This document shows positions 39,261 through 49,800 of a stretch of 64,000 bases of DNA, piece after piece. Source of the DNA: Clostridiales bacterium (GTDB taxonomy: Bacteria > Bacillota > Clostridia > Christensenellales > DTU072). The stretch's first letter is position 1; each line of letters starts with the position of its first letter. The notes below the pieces were generated by a model. It had not been told where the DNA came from. It worked only from the letters and a program-made list of their open reading frames with translations, and searched no databases. Position numbers and translations under genes: made by a program. The stretch covers positions 1 through 64,000 of the forward strand of contig DUON01000017.1 in the NCBI GenBank assembly GCA_012838805.1, read 5' to 3'.

Positions 39261-39938
39261 ATGAAATTGTTACTCATTGAAGACGAAAAAAACTTATCCG
39301 AAGCTCTTCAGCATATTTTCAAAAAAGAAAAGTATTCTGTGGACGCTGTATATGACGGAGAAAGCGGTTTGGATTATGGCTTGAGCGGAATATACGATGT
39401 TATAATCCTTGACCTTATGCTCCCCAAAAAAAGCGGCATGGATGTTTTGAAACAATTAAGGGAGAACGGTATAACCACTCCCATACTTATTCTTACCGCA
39501 AAGGGCAGTATCAGCGACAAGGTAGAAGGTCTGGACAGCGGAGCAGACGACTATCTTGCCAAGCCTTTCTCTACGCCCGAGCTTTTGGCGAGAGTAAGGG
39601 CTCTTTTAAGAAGAAAAACCGAAAGCATCAATGAAGATATCTTAAGCTATGGGGACATAGAACTCAATTTGTCGAGCTATGAGCTTGTATGCGGAGAAAA
39701 AAGCGTCAAGGTATCGCTTAAAGAATGCGAGATTATGAGATACCTTTTGCAAAGACCAAAGTTTGTTGTGACCAAGGACGAGCTTATTATTAAGCTATGG
39801 GGATATGATTCGGAGGCCGAATACAATAACATAGAGGTCTATATATCCTTTTTGAGAAAGAAACTTCAATTCTTAGAGACAAAAACCGAAATAGTAACTG
39901 TAAGAGGAGCGGGTTATAAATTAGTTCACAATGTTTAA
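39261..39938 (+). CDS. OmpR/PhoB-type response regulator
   Basis: The 225-aa protein has a receiver domain with phosphoacceptor Asp in VIILDLMLPKKSGMD (about residue 51), Thr in ILILTAKG and Lys in YLAKPFS. A winged-helix DNA-binding domain follows (LKECEIMRYLLQRPKFVVTK, then VYISFLRKKLQF and VRGAGYKL). It overlaps the histidine kinase gene by 8 bases and would be its partner. No target genes can be named from the window. Confidence 0.95.
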   Translation: MKLLLIEDEKNLSEALQHIFKKEKYSVDAVYDGESGLDYGLSGIYDVIILDLMLPKKSGMDVLKQLRENGITTPILILTAKGSISDKVEGLDSGADDYLAKPFSTPELLARVRALLRRKTESINEDILSYGDIELNLSSYELVCGEKSVKVSLKECEIMRYLLQRPKFVVTKDELIIKLWGYDSEAEYNNIEVYISFLRKKLQFLETKTEIVTVRGAGYKLVHNV

Positions 39939-41163
39939 ACGGCTAAGAAAAAAGATGATAATAAGCAATATGGTGCTTTTCGGGGTGCTGGTCTTGGCTT
40001 TGCTTGGTACGGTATTCGGGTTATCATACGCCAGAATGACAAGACAAATAGACGTCGCGCTGGAAAAGATAATACTATCCGCAAGAAACAGCTCTTTTTT
40101 ATTGCCCACGATTATGCAAGACGAGATTTTAGAACCCAACAGCCTTATAGTATTTGTGGATATCTCTAAAGAGGAAATAGGATATATATCTGATACTTCT
40201 TATTATTCAAGGGATTTTTTGGAGAAAATGACCAAAAAAATCCTTGATCAAACAAAACCTCAAGGCAGAGTAAAGGTAGAGGACAGGCATATAGCTTATG
40301 ACCTCTATTGTTTTTTTAATACCGCAAGAATAGCCGTCTATGACTATACGATGCTTCAGCAAAGCATCACCAATTTACTCTTGATACTGTCTGGAGCTTT
40401 TTTTATTAGTTTGGTCTTTCTGTTTTTTATATTTCGAATTTATGCGATAAAGGCAATAGAGCCTATCGAGGACGCTTTTTATAAGCAAAAAGAGCTGGTC
40501 ACCAATGCCTCCCACGAACTCAAAACGCCTTTGACCATAATTTCCACAAGTATGTCAATCATCAATTCCAATAAGGACGACAAGGTAGAGAACCAAAAGA
40601 AATGGTTTGACAATATAAATCTGCAAACACAGAGAATGTCAAACCTTATTAATGATATGCTGGATTTGGCGAAGGTGGACAGCTTTAAGGATGATAAGAG
40701 CGTCCTATTCGAAATTAATCTAAGCGAACTTTTGCAAGGCGCTCTTTTGGGAATGGAACTGGTGCTTTATGAAAACGGCATAAACCTGCAAACAGATATT
40801 GCGGAGTCCTTAAAGATTAAAGGCAACAAGGAGAATGTAGAAAAGCTTTTATATATATTCATAGACAATGCCGTCAAGTATACCCCCAGAGACGGAACGG
40901 TATGGGTGAGTCTTAAGCAAGAGAAACGAAAAATTGTGTTCAGAATAAAAAATTCTGGAGAGGGCATTCCCAAAGACAAGATGAACAAGCTCTTTGACCG
41001 TTTTTATAGAATAGACGAGGCACGCACCCAAAGGGGCGTTCAAAGTTTTGGCTTAGGTCTTTCAATTGCCAAATCCATAATAGACAGTATGGGCGCATCC
41101 ATAAATGTGGAAAGCAAAGCCAATGAATATACTGAATTTATTATTACCTTCAAGACAGCTTAA
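39931..41163 (+). CDS. Membrane sensor histidine kinase
   Basis: This 410-aa kinase has two membrane segments (about residues 10-30 and 145-170) flanking an extracellular sensor region of about 110 residues. The H-box NASHELKTPLTI holds the phosphorylated His, and the ATPase domain has the N-box (FIDNAVKYTP) and G-box (FGLGLSIAKSII). There is no HAMP-like linker that I can define. It forms a two-component pair with the gene at 39261. Its TAA stop overlaps the stop of the convergent transporter gene within the palindrome TTAA. Confidence 0.94.
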   Translation: MFKRLRKKMIISNMVLFGVLVLALLGTVFGLSYARMTRQIDVALEKIILSARNSSFLLPTIMQDEILEPNSLIVFVDISKEEIGYISDTSYYSRDFLEKMTKKILDQTKPQGRVKVEDRHIAYDLYCFFNTARIAVYDYTMLQQSITNLLLILSGAFFISLVFLFFIFRIYAIKAIEPIEDAFYKQKELVTNASHELKTPLTIISTSMSIINSNKDDKVENQKKWFDNINLQTQRMSNLINDMLDLAKVDSFKDDKSVLFEINLSELLQGALLGMELVLYENGINLQTDIAESLKIKGNKENVEKLLYIFIDNAVKYTPRDGTVWVSLKQEKRKIVFRIKNSGEGIPKDKMNKLFDRFYRIDEARTQRGVQSFGLGLSIAKSIIDSMGASINVESKANEYTEFIITFKTA

Positions 41164-42626
41164 GCCTTATTTGCAAGTTCTGCTCTTCTTTCATTGAGTT
41201 CTTTTGTAATTTGTTCTTTTTTCTTACCCACAAGGTTATAAAAGAAAATTGGAATTATTGAAAGTAAAAAGCCTATGGCGGGGAATATGGTCACCAGCGA
41301 AAACATGCTTATTTGTATGGAAGATGTTATGGCGACGGCTTCTTCCACATATTCTATTGGATTGAGATGTATTAGAGAATACATTAACACAATAAACGAT
41401 GTGGCGAAAGCGTTTCCAAGCTTGTTTATAAATGTCTGACATGCGCTTGCGAGACCGTCAAGCCTTATGCCCGACTTCCATTCCATATAGTCTATGCTGT
41501 CGGCAATCATCGCAAAGGACACCACATTATAGACGCCCAAGGGAATACCCGACAGCACGAGGAAGGGGATAAGGATATAAAGTATATTTGGATTGTCGAG
41601 TAGCCTAAATCCGATAAAGAACATTATTATATCCACCACAAATCCCATGATACCTGAGAATATGACGATTTGCTTATAGTTGAATTTTTTGAAGGTCTTG
41701 GGCAAAAACAACATTGCTCCGAACATGCCCGCGCCGACGGCTATTCCAAATAACAACAAAGTCTGACTTATGGACACATTGACAAAAGAGTATCTTGCCA
41801 CATGAATAGCGCCCGCTTGTATCATATATCTTGTAAAGCTCAACACACCCATAATCACGACAAGCAAAAGCGGCTTGTTTGATTTCATCGCCTTGACTAC
41901 TTCCTTGAAAGGAACTTTTTCTTTATTAATGGGTTGTATTCTTTCTTTGGCGTGGAAAAAATATCTGGAAAACAACGCCATGCCTATGACTGATACGATT
42001 ATTGCAGAGATAAGATAGGTTATTCTGTATTGGTTCCATTTATAAGCTGTTCCAGAAACGCCTTCTTTAGATAAGAAAAAAGGTATGACTATCATAAACG
42101 CCTGAGGGAGCGCCGCCCCTATGCCATTTACTGTTCTGCCTATGGAGATTACTTTTCCCCTTTCTTTCGGATTCGGGGTGGTTAGGTTTACTATCGACCA
42201 AAAGGGCACATCCGAAACGGTGTATATCATGCCCCATAATACATAAGTTATGGCGGCATAGACCATTTTTGCAGTTGTGCTGATATTGGGCACATAAAAC
42301 AATAATATGGTCAGAATGGCTATGGGAACGGGCGTCAATATTATGTAAGGTCTCATTTTCCCCCATCGGGTCTGGGTCTTATCCACAATTATGCCCATAA
42401 TTGGGTCGTTTATGGCGTCCCATATTCTGGCGCCAAGCATAAGCGCGAACACAAACAGCGGCGGAACCAAAAGGATATTGGTATAAAAGTCGGAGATATA
42501 AGAGCTCATTATGGCATACACCATTCCTTGACCTCCGGCTGCTATGGCAAAGGAACGAAGCTCCTTTTTTTCCATATAATTTTTTTCCGTGACGCTTTCT
42601 TGGGGAATTTGACCTTGTTCTATCAT
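41160..42626 (-). CDS. GPH-family sugar:cation symporter
   Basis: This 488-aa protein has about 12 membrane segments and the glycoside-pentoside-hexuronide (MFS_2) signatures: ARIWDAINDPIMGIIVDKTQ TRWGKMRPYII near residues 47-77, and SDVPFWSIVNLTTPNPKERG. GPH porters import glycosides or uronides with Na+ or H+. It lies by itself on the minus strand between the kinase and metH, with its own promoter and an inverted repeat. Function with the GH2 glycosidase at 55246 is possible but not shown by adjacency. Confidence 0.9.
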   Translation of the reverse strand: MIEQGQIPQESVTEKNYMEKKELRSFAIAAGGQGMVYAIMSSYISDFYTNILLVPPLFVFALMLGARIWDAINDPIMGIIVDKTQTRWGKMRPYIILTPVPIAILTILLFYVPNISTTAKMVYAAITYVLWGMIYTVSDVPFWSIVNLTTPNPKERGKVISIGRTVNGIGAALPQAFMIVIPFFLSKEGVSGTAYKWNQYRITYLISAIIVSVIGMALFSRYFFHAKERIQPINKEKVPFKEVVKAMKSNKPLLLVVIMGVLSFTRYMIQAGAIHVARYSFVNVSISQTLLLFGIAVGAGMFGAMLFLPKTFKKFNYKQIVIFSGIMGFVVDIIMFFIGFRLLDNPNILYILIPFLVLSGIPLGVYNVVSFAMIADSIDYMEWKSGIRLDGLASACQTFINKLGNAFATSFIVLMYSLIHLNPIEYVEEAVAITSSIQISMFSLVTIFPAIGFLLSIIPIFFYNLVGKKKEQITKELNERRAELANKA

Positions 42627-42662
42627 GGAATACTCTCCTTTAACGAATAAATCAACTCAAAT

Positions 42663-42692
42663 ATTATACTATAACAGCTATACCGCTGTAAA
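42663..42692 (-). promoter_or_regulatory. Promoter and operator-like repeat of the GPH transporter
   Basis: On the minus strand TTTACA (42692-42687), 18 bases and TATAAT (42668-42663) enclose the inverted repeat ACAGC-N6-GCTGT (42674-42689), placed where a LacI-type or similar repressor would block the polymerase. The region starts 30 bases before the transporter ATG. Confidence 0.55.
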
Positions 42693-42695
42693 GTT

Positions 42696-45068
42696 CTATT
42701 TTTTTTGGAAGACCTGTTTGGCGATTTTGACGGCTTGATTGGCGTCCTTTGCATAGAAATCAGCCTTTATGCTTTTTGCAAATTCAGGAGAGATAACGGC
42801 GCCCCCGACCATAACTTTGCAATCCAAATTGTGTTTTCGAATTGCTTCAACGGTTTTTTGCATATTGACAGCGGTCGTGGTCATAAGAGCGCTGAGCCCC
42901 GCAAGCTTGATGTTCTTTTCCCTTATGGTGTCCACAATAATCTTGGGGTCTACATCCTTGCCTAAATCAATGATATTATAGCCATAGTTCTCCAATACGA
43001 CCTTAACTATGTTCTTGCCGATATCGTGTATATCGCCTTTTACAGTCGCAAGAAGAATATCGTGTCCTTTTTGTGATGCGTTTTTGCCCTTTAGGTTACT
43101 TTTTATCTCCTCAAATCCGACTTTCGCCGTTTCAGCACTCATAATGAGCTGGGGCAAAAACAACACTCCTTGTTCATATAGGGCGCCCACTTTATCCAAA
43201 GCAGGGATAAGGTGCTTGTTCACCACATCTAAAGGAGACATCTGTTTTAATAAGTTCTTGACGATTTTACGGCATTCTTTTTTTAAGCCGTTCAATATTG
43301 AATATTCTAAGCTGTCAGAAGTAATTTTTGGCACCTTATTTTCATTCAAGACATCTTTTTCTTTGTATGCCGAAATAAATTCTGAACAGTTTGTGTCATG
43401 AGCGTATAGGACATTGAAAGCCCTTATCGCGTCCATGTTCCTTTGGTTATTGGGATTAATGATCGGTAAAGTCAAGCCCTCATTTAAGGCGCACAACAAA
43501 AACGATGAATTGATTAAATCACGGTTTGGTAAACCAAATGAAATATTTGAGATACCCAAAACGGTGTTATATCCCATGACATCATTTATATATCTAATCG
43601 TTTCAAGAGTGATTTTCGCTTGGTCTTGTTCAGCACTTACGGTGAGCGTCAAGGGGTCGATAAATATATCCCTTGAGGGGATGTGGTGGTCCTTTGCTCT
43701 TTTTATTATCTTTTCGGCAATTCTAATACGCTGTTCTTTTGTTTTGGGAATGCCGTCTTTGTCCAGCGTCAGCCCAATGACGGCAGCGCCGTATTTTTTT
43801 ACTATAGGTAGGATACTGTCCAACACTTCGTCGTCGCCGTTTACGCTGTTGACTATGGCTTTCCCGTTATAATACCTAAGAGCGTCTTCAATAACTTCGC
43901 GATTGGTGGAATCTATTTGCAAAGGTGTATCGGTCACGGACTGAAGCAATTTGACTATTTGGGTCATAGTCTTTTTTTCGTCGATTTGGGGTAGTCCGCA
44001 ATTTATGTCCAGAATATCCGCCCCAGCGTTTATCTGTTCTATTGCCTGATTGACTATATAATCGCTATCATTATTCAATAAAGCCTCTTTCATGGCTTTT
44101 TTCCCGGTAGGATTCAGCCTTTCTCCAATAATCCTTACTTTCTTTATGTCTACAAACTTTGAAGGGGTGCAGACAGCGGACGGCAGTTCTATCTTTCTTT
44201 CCGTTCTTTTCATTCCATTGAATTGCGACAGTTCTTTGATGTAATCTGGAGTAGTCCCGCAACATCCCCCTACAATGCTGACGCCCAGCTTTATGAATTT
44301 TTTATAGGAGCTTATAAAGCTGTCTATATCATGTGTAAAACCCTGATTGACATCGGGAAGTCCAGCGTTTACTTTTATTACGACGGGAAGCGTTGTATGG
44401 TCTAAGAGCTCTTCCACAAGAGGCAAAAGTTTGTCGGCAGGGAAGGAGCAATTTATACCCACAGCGTCTACGCCTAAACCCTCAAGGGTATACGCCATGG
44501 ACTTGATATCACAGCCCATAAAAGTCCTTAAGGTGTCTTGCTCAAAGGTCATGGTGGCGATAATAGGCAGGTCGCTGTTTTCTTTTGCGGCAAGAACAGC
44601 GGTTTTCATTTCATAGAGGTCAGATATCGTTTCCAGCACTATCAAGTCCACATTGTTCTTTACTCCGCATTTTATTTGGCGGGAAAAGATATCGTAAGCT
44701 TGGTCAAAGGTCAGCTTTCCAAGGGGTTCCATAAGTTCCCCAATAGAGCCTATATCCAAAGCGATCAAGCATCCTGTGTTTTGGGAGGCTTTCTTGGCGA
44801 TTTTTATCGCTGCCGTTATGATTTCTTCATCGTCATAGTCCTTGGGAAGCTTTTTGATATTCGCACCAAAAGTATTGGTATAAATGATTTGAGCGCCTGC
44901 TTTAATATACCTTCTATGGATATCTTCTATTATTTCGGGATGTGTTAGGTTCAAGACCTCAACGGCTTTTACGGACTTTAACAAGTCCTTGGGTATCATT
45001 GTACCCATGGCGCCGTCCAACACTATCACTTTTTCGTTAAGAAGTTTTCTTACATCCATTTTATTCAC
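42696..45068 (-). CDS. metH: Cobalamin-dependent methionine synthase, without reactivation domain
   Basis: MetH moves the methyl group of methyltetrahydrofolate to homocysteine through cobalamin. The 790-aa product has the homocysteine-binding barrel with zinc cysteines (GINCSFP and VGGCCGTTP), the pterin-binding barrel (IIGERLNPTGKKAMKEAL, ADILDINCGLP), the cap region and the B12 domain (KGDIHDIGKNIVKVVL with the DxHxxG His ligand). The reactivation domain that completes E. coli MetH (1227 aa) is absent and encoded by the separate gene at 45106-45696. A good ribosome site AGAGGTG precedes ATG 45068. Confidence 0.96.
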   Translation of the reverse strand: MNKMDVRKLLNEKVIVLDGAMGTMIPKDLLKSVKAVEVLNLTHPEIIEDIHRRYIKAGAQIIYTNTFGANIKKLPKDYDDEEIITAAIKIAKKASQNTGCLIALDIGSIGELMEPLGKLTFDQAYDIFSRQIKCGVKNNVDLIVLETISDLYEMKTAVLAAKENSDLPIIATMTFEQDTLRTFMGCDIKSMAYTLEGLGVDAVGINCSFPADKLLPLVEELLDHTTLPVVIKVNAGLPDVNQGFTHDIDSFISSYKKFIKLGVSIVGGCCGTTPDYIKELSQFNGMKRTERKIELPSAVCTPSKFVDIKKVRIIGERLNPTGKKAMKEALLNNDSDYIVNQAIEQINAGADILDINCGLPQIDEKKTMTQIVKLLQSVTDTPLQIDSTNREVIEDALRYYNGKAIVNSVNGDDEVLDSILPIVKKYGAAVIGLTLDKDGIPKTKEQRIRIAEKIIKRAKDHHIPSRDIFIDPLTLTVSAEQDQAKITLETIRYINDVMGYNTVLGISNISFGLPNRDLINSSFLLCALNEGLTLPIINPNNQRNMDAIRAFNVLYAHDTNCSEFISAYKEKDVLNENKVPKITSDSLEYSILNGLKKECRKIVKNLLKQMSPLDVVNKHLIPALDKVGALYEQGVLFLPQLIMSAETAKVGFEEIKSNLKGKNASQKGHDILLATVKGDIHDIGKNIVKVVLENYGYNIIDLGKDVDPKIIVDTIREKNIKLAGLSALMTTTAVNMQKTVEAIRKHNLDCKVMVGGAVISPEFAKSIKADFYAKDANQAVKIAKQVFQKK

Positions 45069-45105
45069 CTCTAATTCCTATCTAACAGCCCTTGCTCATA
45101 CAAAC

Positions 45106-45696
45106 TTAACTATGAAGAGTTTTTATTCCCGTTATGGCGGTTATGGTCTTGGAAGGACTCATAAGAAGGCTGTCGTTTATCATTATGCCATATCTCTTGG
45201 TAAGGTTATATTTTTCTATTATATCTTTATTTGTCTGTATTGGAAAATCCTTAAAGCCCGGGCTAAACCTTTTTGTAACGGCGTTTTCGCCGTATTCTTT
45301 TATTAACCCTTTATGAAGAGTCTCTGCTGCAAGTTCGGCAAGTGCGGACGCCGCAGCGTTCATAACAAGCGCCTTGGAGGGAGACTGCTTTTGTAAGCTC
45401 ATTATTATTTTGTCGGCTTGATATCCAATAGTGACCGCTATTATGACTGCAAGGTCACTTTCTTTCAAATGTTTTGATATAGCTTTCCCGCTAAAAACCA
45501 GACCGTTTTTCAAAATGACAGCATTATCGCCTTTTGAAATGATAGGCTGTTTGTCAATAAGACTTTTTATTTGGCTGTTTTTTTCTACTTCCAAAATACA
45601 TTCTTCAATTATTTCTTCAAAACCGCTTATATCTTGATTTTTATAGTTCAAAAAGCTTAGGACATGCTTTTTTGTCAACTTGATAAGATTATTCAC
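45106..45696 (-). CDS. Stand-alone MetH reactivation-domain protein
   Basis: This 196-aa protein matches the activation domain of MetH, which binds SAM and re-methylates cobalamin after accidental oxidation. Recognisable parts are VIIAVTIGYQADKIIMSLQK, ALVMNAAASALAELAAETLH and RFSPGFKDFPIQTNKDII, then LTKRYGIMINDSLLMSPSKT. It lies between metF (8-base overlap) and metH (38-base gap), which fits the split form of the enzyme known from some anaerobes. An electron donor would be needed and is not in the window. Confidence 0.88.
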   Translation of the reverse strand: MNNLIKLTKKHVLSFLNYKNQDISGFEEIIEECILEVEKNSQIKSLIDKQPIISKGDNAVILKNGLVFSGKAISKHLKESDLAVIIAVTIGYQADKIIMSLQKQSPSKALVMNAAASALAELAAETLHKGLIKEYGENAVTKRFSPGFKDFPIQTNKDIIEKYNLTKRYGIMINDSLLMSPSKTITAITGIKTLHS

Positions 45697-46567
45697 GGTT
45701 TATACCTTCCAATAAGTGAGAGATATTTTTTATTATATCCTTTGCCAGCTGAGCATTGTTCATTATATAAAGGTGAATTCCTTGAACATTGTTTTTCAAT
45801 AAATCGATTATTTGTTCTGTGGCGTATTCCACACCCGCCGCCCTCATCATTTCGTCGTCATGTCCGTATTTGGTTATAAGCTTTGAGAACTTGGAGGGGA
45901 GCTTGACGCCGGACAAGAAAACTATGTTCTCTATCTGCTTTTTCTTGACTATGGGCATAATCCCCGCTTGAATGGGGACATTTATGCCTTTTTTCCTTGC
46001 CTTTTCTAAAAAGCAATAAAAGTCTTGATTGTCAAAAAACAGCTGGGTGTTGAGGTGAGTCACGCCGCTGTCTACCTTTTTTTTCAGAAAGTCCAAATCC
46101 TTGTCCAAATTTGCGCTTTCGAAATGACCCTCGGGATAGCAAGCACCTGAGATATTGAAGTTTCCATTCTGTAATATAAACTTAACCAAATCGCTTGCAT
46201 AGCGGAAATCTTTGGAAACGGGGTGCCCCTCTTTTATATCTCCTCTTAGGGCAAGGATATTATTTATATTTTTTTCTTTTAATTCATTTAATAGATGGAG
46301 AATGTCCTCTTTGCTTGAATGAATAGCGGTAAGGTGAGCAAGAGGTTCGATTTTGTACTTATTTTTGACCAAGCTTGCAAGCTCCACTGTGCGGTTGCTT
46401 ATAACGGAGCCTCCTGCGCCGTATGTAATGCTTATGTAATCGGGCATAAGCCCTCTTAAAGCCTCAAGGGTGTCATAGATTTTTTCTATTGGGCTTGTTG
46501 CCTTTGGGGGGAAGATTTCAAAGCTGACGACAGCTTTTTTCTTGACAAAAAGGTCTTTGATGTTCAT
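45689..46567 (-). CDS. metF: 5,10-Methylenetetrahydrofolate reductase
   Basis: MetF makes the methyltetrahydrofolate used by MetH. The 292-aa product has the catalytic start VSFEIFPPKATSP (Glu near residue 18), SITYGAGG, HLTAIHSS, LRGDIKEG and the C-terminal HLYIMNNAQLAKDI. It heads the metF / reactivation / metH operon on the minus strand and overlaps the reactivation gene by 8 bases. No partner MetV gene is seen. Confidence 0.95.
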   Translation of the reverse strand: MNIKDLFVKKKAVVSFEIFPPKATSPIEKIYDTLEALRGLMPDYISITYGAGGSVISNRTVELASLVKNKYKIEPLAHLTAIHSSKEDILHLLNELKEKNINNILALRGDIKEGHPVSKDFRYASDLVKFILQNGNFNISGACYPEGHFESANLDKDLDFLKKKVDSGVTHLNTQLFFDNQDFYCFLEKARKKGINVPIQAGIMPIVKKKQIENIVFLSGVKLPSKFSKLITKYGHDDEMMRAAGVEYATEQIIDLLKNNVQGIHLYIMNNAQLAKDIIKNISHLLEGINRE

Positions 46568-46597
46568 AGGTTTGGCTCCAAAAATAAAATTTATTTA

Positions 46598-46626
46598 AGT
46601 ATACTACCATTTTACAAAAAAAGCAA
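46598..46626 (-). promoter_or_regulatory. Promoter of the methionine operon
   Basis: On the minus strand TTGCTT (46626-46621), 17 bases and TATACT (46603-46598) lie 31 bases before ATG 46567; TTGGAGCC provides the ribosome site. The leader is too short for a SAM riboswitch or T-box. Confidence 0.65.
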
Positions 46627-46706
46627 CTTATGAACAAGAAAGTGCGAGTCTATCTTAATATAATAATTTTATATAATTAAAAATTAAAACAAAAAATATT
46701 TTGCTC

Positions 46707-46735
46707 TTGATTTTTCTTAATGCATATGTTATATT
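46707..46735 (+). promoter_or_regulatory. Promoter of the giant BspA-type gene
   Basis: TTGATT (46707-46712), 17 bases and TATATT (46730-46735), with GCGGAGG before ATG 46808. The divergent region between this and the met promoter (46627-46706) is very A+T-rich and shows no clear motif. Confidence 0.55.
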
Positions 46736-46807
46736 TGTTATGTCTATATTTTTGAATTTTAGATACAGACAAATTGGTTAAATCTTTGGCAGAAGCGGAG
46801 GTCCATA

Positions 46808-49800
46808 ATGAAAAATCATACCACACAGGGAAGGACATCAAAATTTTCAGTCTTGCTGATACTGATTTTCCTTGTTTCCCTGTTCCTGCTCACTTTTTCG
46901 GCGTGCGACAATCAAGTCGATGTAGCGTCCATAAGTGTAATAGAGGAATCTATACCGCAGAATGTGAGGGTAAGCGAGTTTGATATCACAAAAGTGCAGC
47001 TGAGAATAGTCGATTCACAAGGTAACGAGAGTTCTATTTACGCAACGCCCGTGATGCTGACCACAGACTCAAGGAACAAGCTGACTCAAGACGGCGATCA
47101 CAGCATTACTTTGAGATATCAAGGAAAGCTTGCCAGCTTTACTGTCAGGCTCTTTAACGACGAAGCGGAACTTGTCACCATAACCTTCAAAGACCATAAC
47201 GGCAATGTCATCCAAACAGTCGTCGAAGAAAAGGGCGGCAGCGTCACGCCTCCTCCGCACCCCGTCCGAGAGGGATACATCGCCGACGGATGGATAGACG
47301 CCTCCAACCAAAATGTCAGTTTTGGCTCCATAGAGCAATCAATCGAAGTTAGAGCAAAATATAAAGAAGATGTTATGCCTTGTACGGTTACTTTTAAGGA
47401 CTATAAAGGTATAAAATTGGGTACTGTACAAGTGCCCAAGGGAAACAAAATCCCCGAAACAGTTTCTTATGACCAGCCCCCTGAAGTGGCGAGCTATGAA
47501 TGGTACTATGGCAACAATAAACTTAATATAGAGACCTTTACCGTAACGCAAGATATCACCATAGAAATGAGAGTGGAATTTGTCCACCACACAATTACAT
47601 ATCAATTTATTGATAGAAACAATAGAGTCCAAATCTTAGGCGAAGAGAGCGTAAGATATGGCTATTCCCCGAACGGCGCCAACGACGCCATAAACAAGCT
47701 TTTGGGATTGGGGTATGAATTCAAGGGCTGGGATAGGCTGCCTGATGTTGTCAGAAGTAATGTTACTGTCACCGCTCAAGCGGAAATGTATAAGTATAGG
47801 CTGGAATTCAGGTCCTATAATCAAGTCACCTATAAGGAAGTCTTTCATGGCGAAAATGTCACCCCCGAAAGTGCTCAGACCAAACCCGGTTATAATTTTG
47901 TGGGCTGGGACAAATCCTTAGAGAATATCACCCAAGACATGGTTATTAATGCAATTTACGCTCCCAAAGAATTTACCATTACTGTTCATGACGGCGACAT
48001 ATTCGAGAATAAAACAATGCCATATGACTATGTAATCACCGCCGAGAACCTCAATGACCTTAAAAATAAAGGCGAGGATTATATCTTATTAGGTATATAT
48101 CAAGACCCCGAATTAGAAAAGGCGATTGAACTGCCTTACAGAATAACAGGAACTGCCGCTTTTTATACCAAGTGGATAAATAAGAATGACGGAAACGACG
48201 AATTGGAATTCATAAGCGGTCCGGACGACAGCTACAAAATCCTTAATGGTTACAGCGGAAATGACACCATAATATACATACCTTCCACAAAGGAAGGAAA
48301 ACCCGTCCAAAAAATCGCTAACGGCGTATTCGAAAATAAAAATATCGCCATGGTCTATTTTGGCGGCAGCAACCTTGAAAGCATAGGCGACAACGCTTTT
48401 GCCAATACAAAATTAAACGGCAGGATCGAGCTTCCTGAAGGGCTTAAGGAAATAGGAGAGCGCGCTTTCAGCGGTTGCGAGGATATAACGGAAATAGTCC
48501 TTCCCCAGACATTGAATACTATATTGGAAGGAGCTTTTGAAAATTGCTCAAGCTTAATAAGTGTGGTTTTTGACGAAGAAAGCGCCTTAACTGAAATCGA
48601 AAACAGCGTCTTTAAGGGCTGTTCGGGACTTAAAAACATAATTCTTCCCGCAAGCGTTCAGAAAATTGGACAAAGTGCTTTTGAGGCTTCAGGTATCGAG
48701 AGCATAAGCCTTTTGGGCATAGAGGAAATAGGCGAAAAAGCTTTTATTGACTCCAGCCTTGCTTTAGTTTCGGATACCGATGACTTGACGAAGATAGGAC
48801 GAAGGGCTTTTGAAAATACATCGCTTGTTGAGATTAGTCTTTTATCAGTAACCCAAATGGGAGAATACGCTTTTGCAAATAACAAAAATCTTCAGAGCGT
48901 GATTATTGGAGCGGCGCTAAGCGAGCTTAAGTCATACACATTTATGAATTGCGGCTCCTTAACCCAAATCGATTTTGAAACGGAAATTGTTGAGGAAGAG
49001 CTTAAAGGCATACAGACTATTGAGAGTTTCGCCTTTTTGAACTGCAACAATTTGAGCACTATCAGCTTGCCAAGCACGCTTAGCTTAATTACTCCCTTGG
49101 CTTTTGAGGGAGCGTATAAATTAGAAGAAATTATTGTCGACGACGAAAACGAGACTTTTGAAACCTTAGACGGTGTATTGTTCTTAAAGGGTGAGGGAGC
49201 TTCATTGTTCTTCTATCCGTCGGGCAAAGTGCTTGACACCTATGAAATACCCGAGGAAACCGTAGCTATATCATCCAATGCCTTTAATGATGCGAATATC
49301 GCCAATATTATTGTTCCTGAATCATTGACGATATTGGAAAACTATGCATTTAATTCAAGGGCGATATCCACAATAAGGTTCTTAGGCGATGTTCCGCAAG
49401 AAATCGGCGGCATTCTCTTCCATGAATCCTTACTTAAGATATATGTAGACAGCGAATATTTAGACAACTATATCGCCGCGGGATTTGAAAAAGCCGAAGC
49501 TTATTCAGACACTTCAGAGTTTGGCGTATATGACGAACAAAGCGGACTTATTTATACGATAGTAGGCGATTCGGTGAGAATCATCTCCGCCAATCGTTCC
49601 TTTACATCCATAACAGTTCCCGCAACGATTGAACAAAAGACGGTCACTCACATAAACGACTTTGCTTTTGAAAATTGTGACTCTCTTGAAAGTATTCAAA
49701 TCAACGCTGTGCTTGTTGAGCTTGGAGAATACGCTTTCAAGGGTTGTGTCTCCTTAACTACAATTAATTTTGCGGCGATACAAAGAGACGGCGAAACCAC

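Noticed and set aside
46568-46807. SAM riboswitch or T-box before metF
   Set aside because: The promoter is 31 bases before the ATG and no K-turn, T-box sequence or terminator is present.
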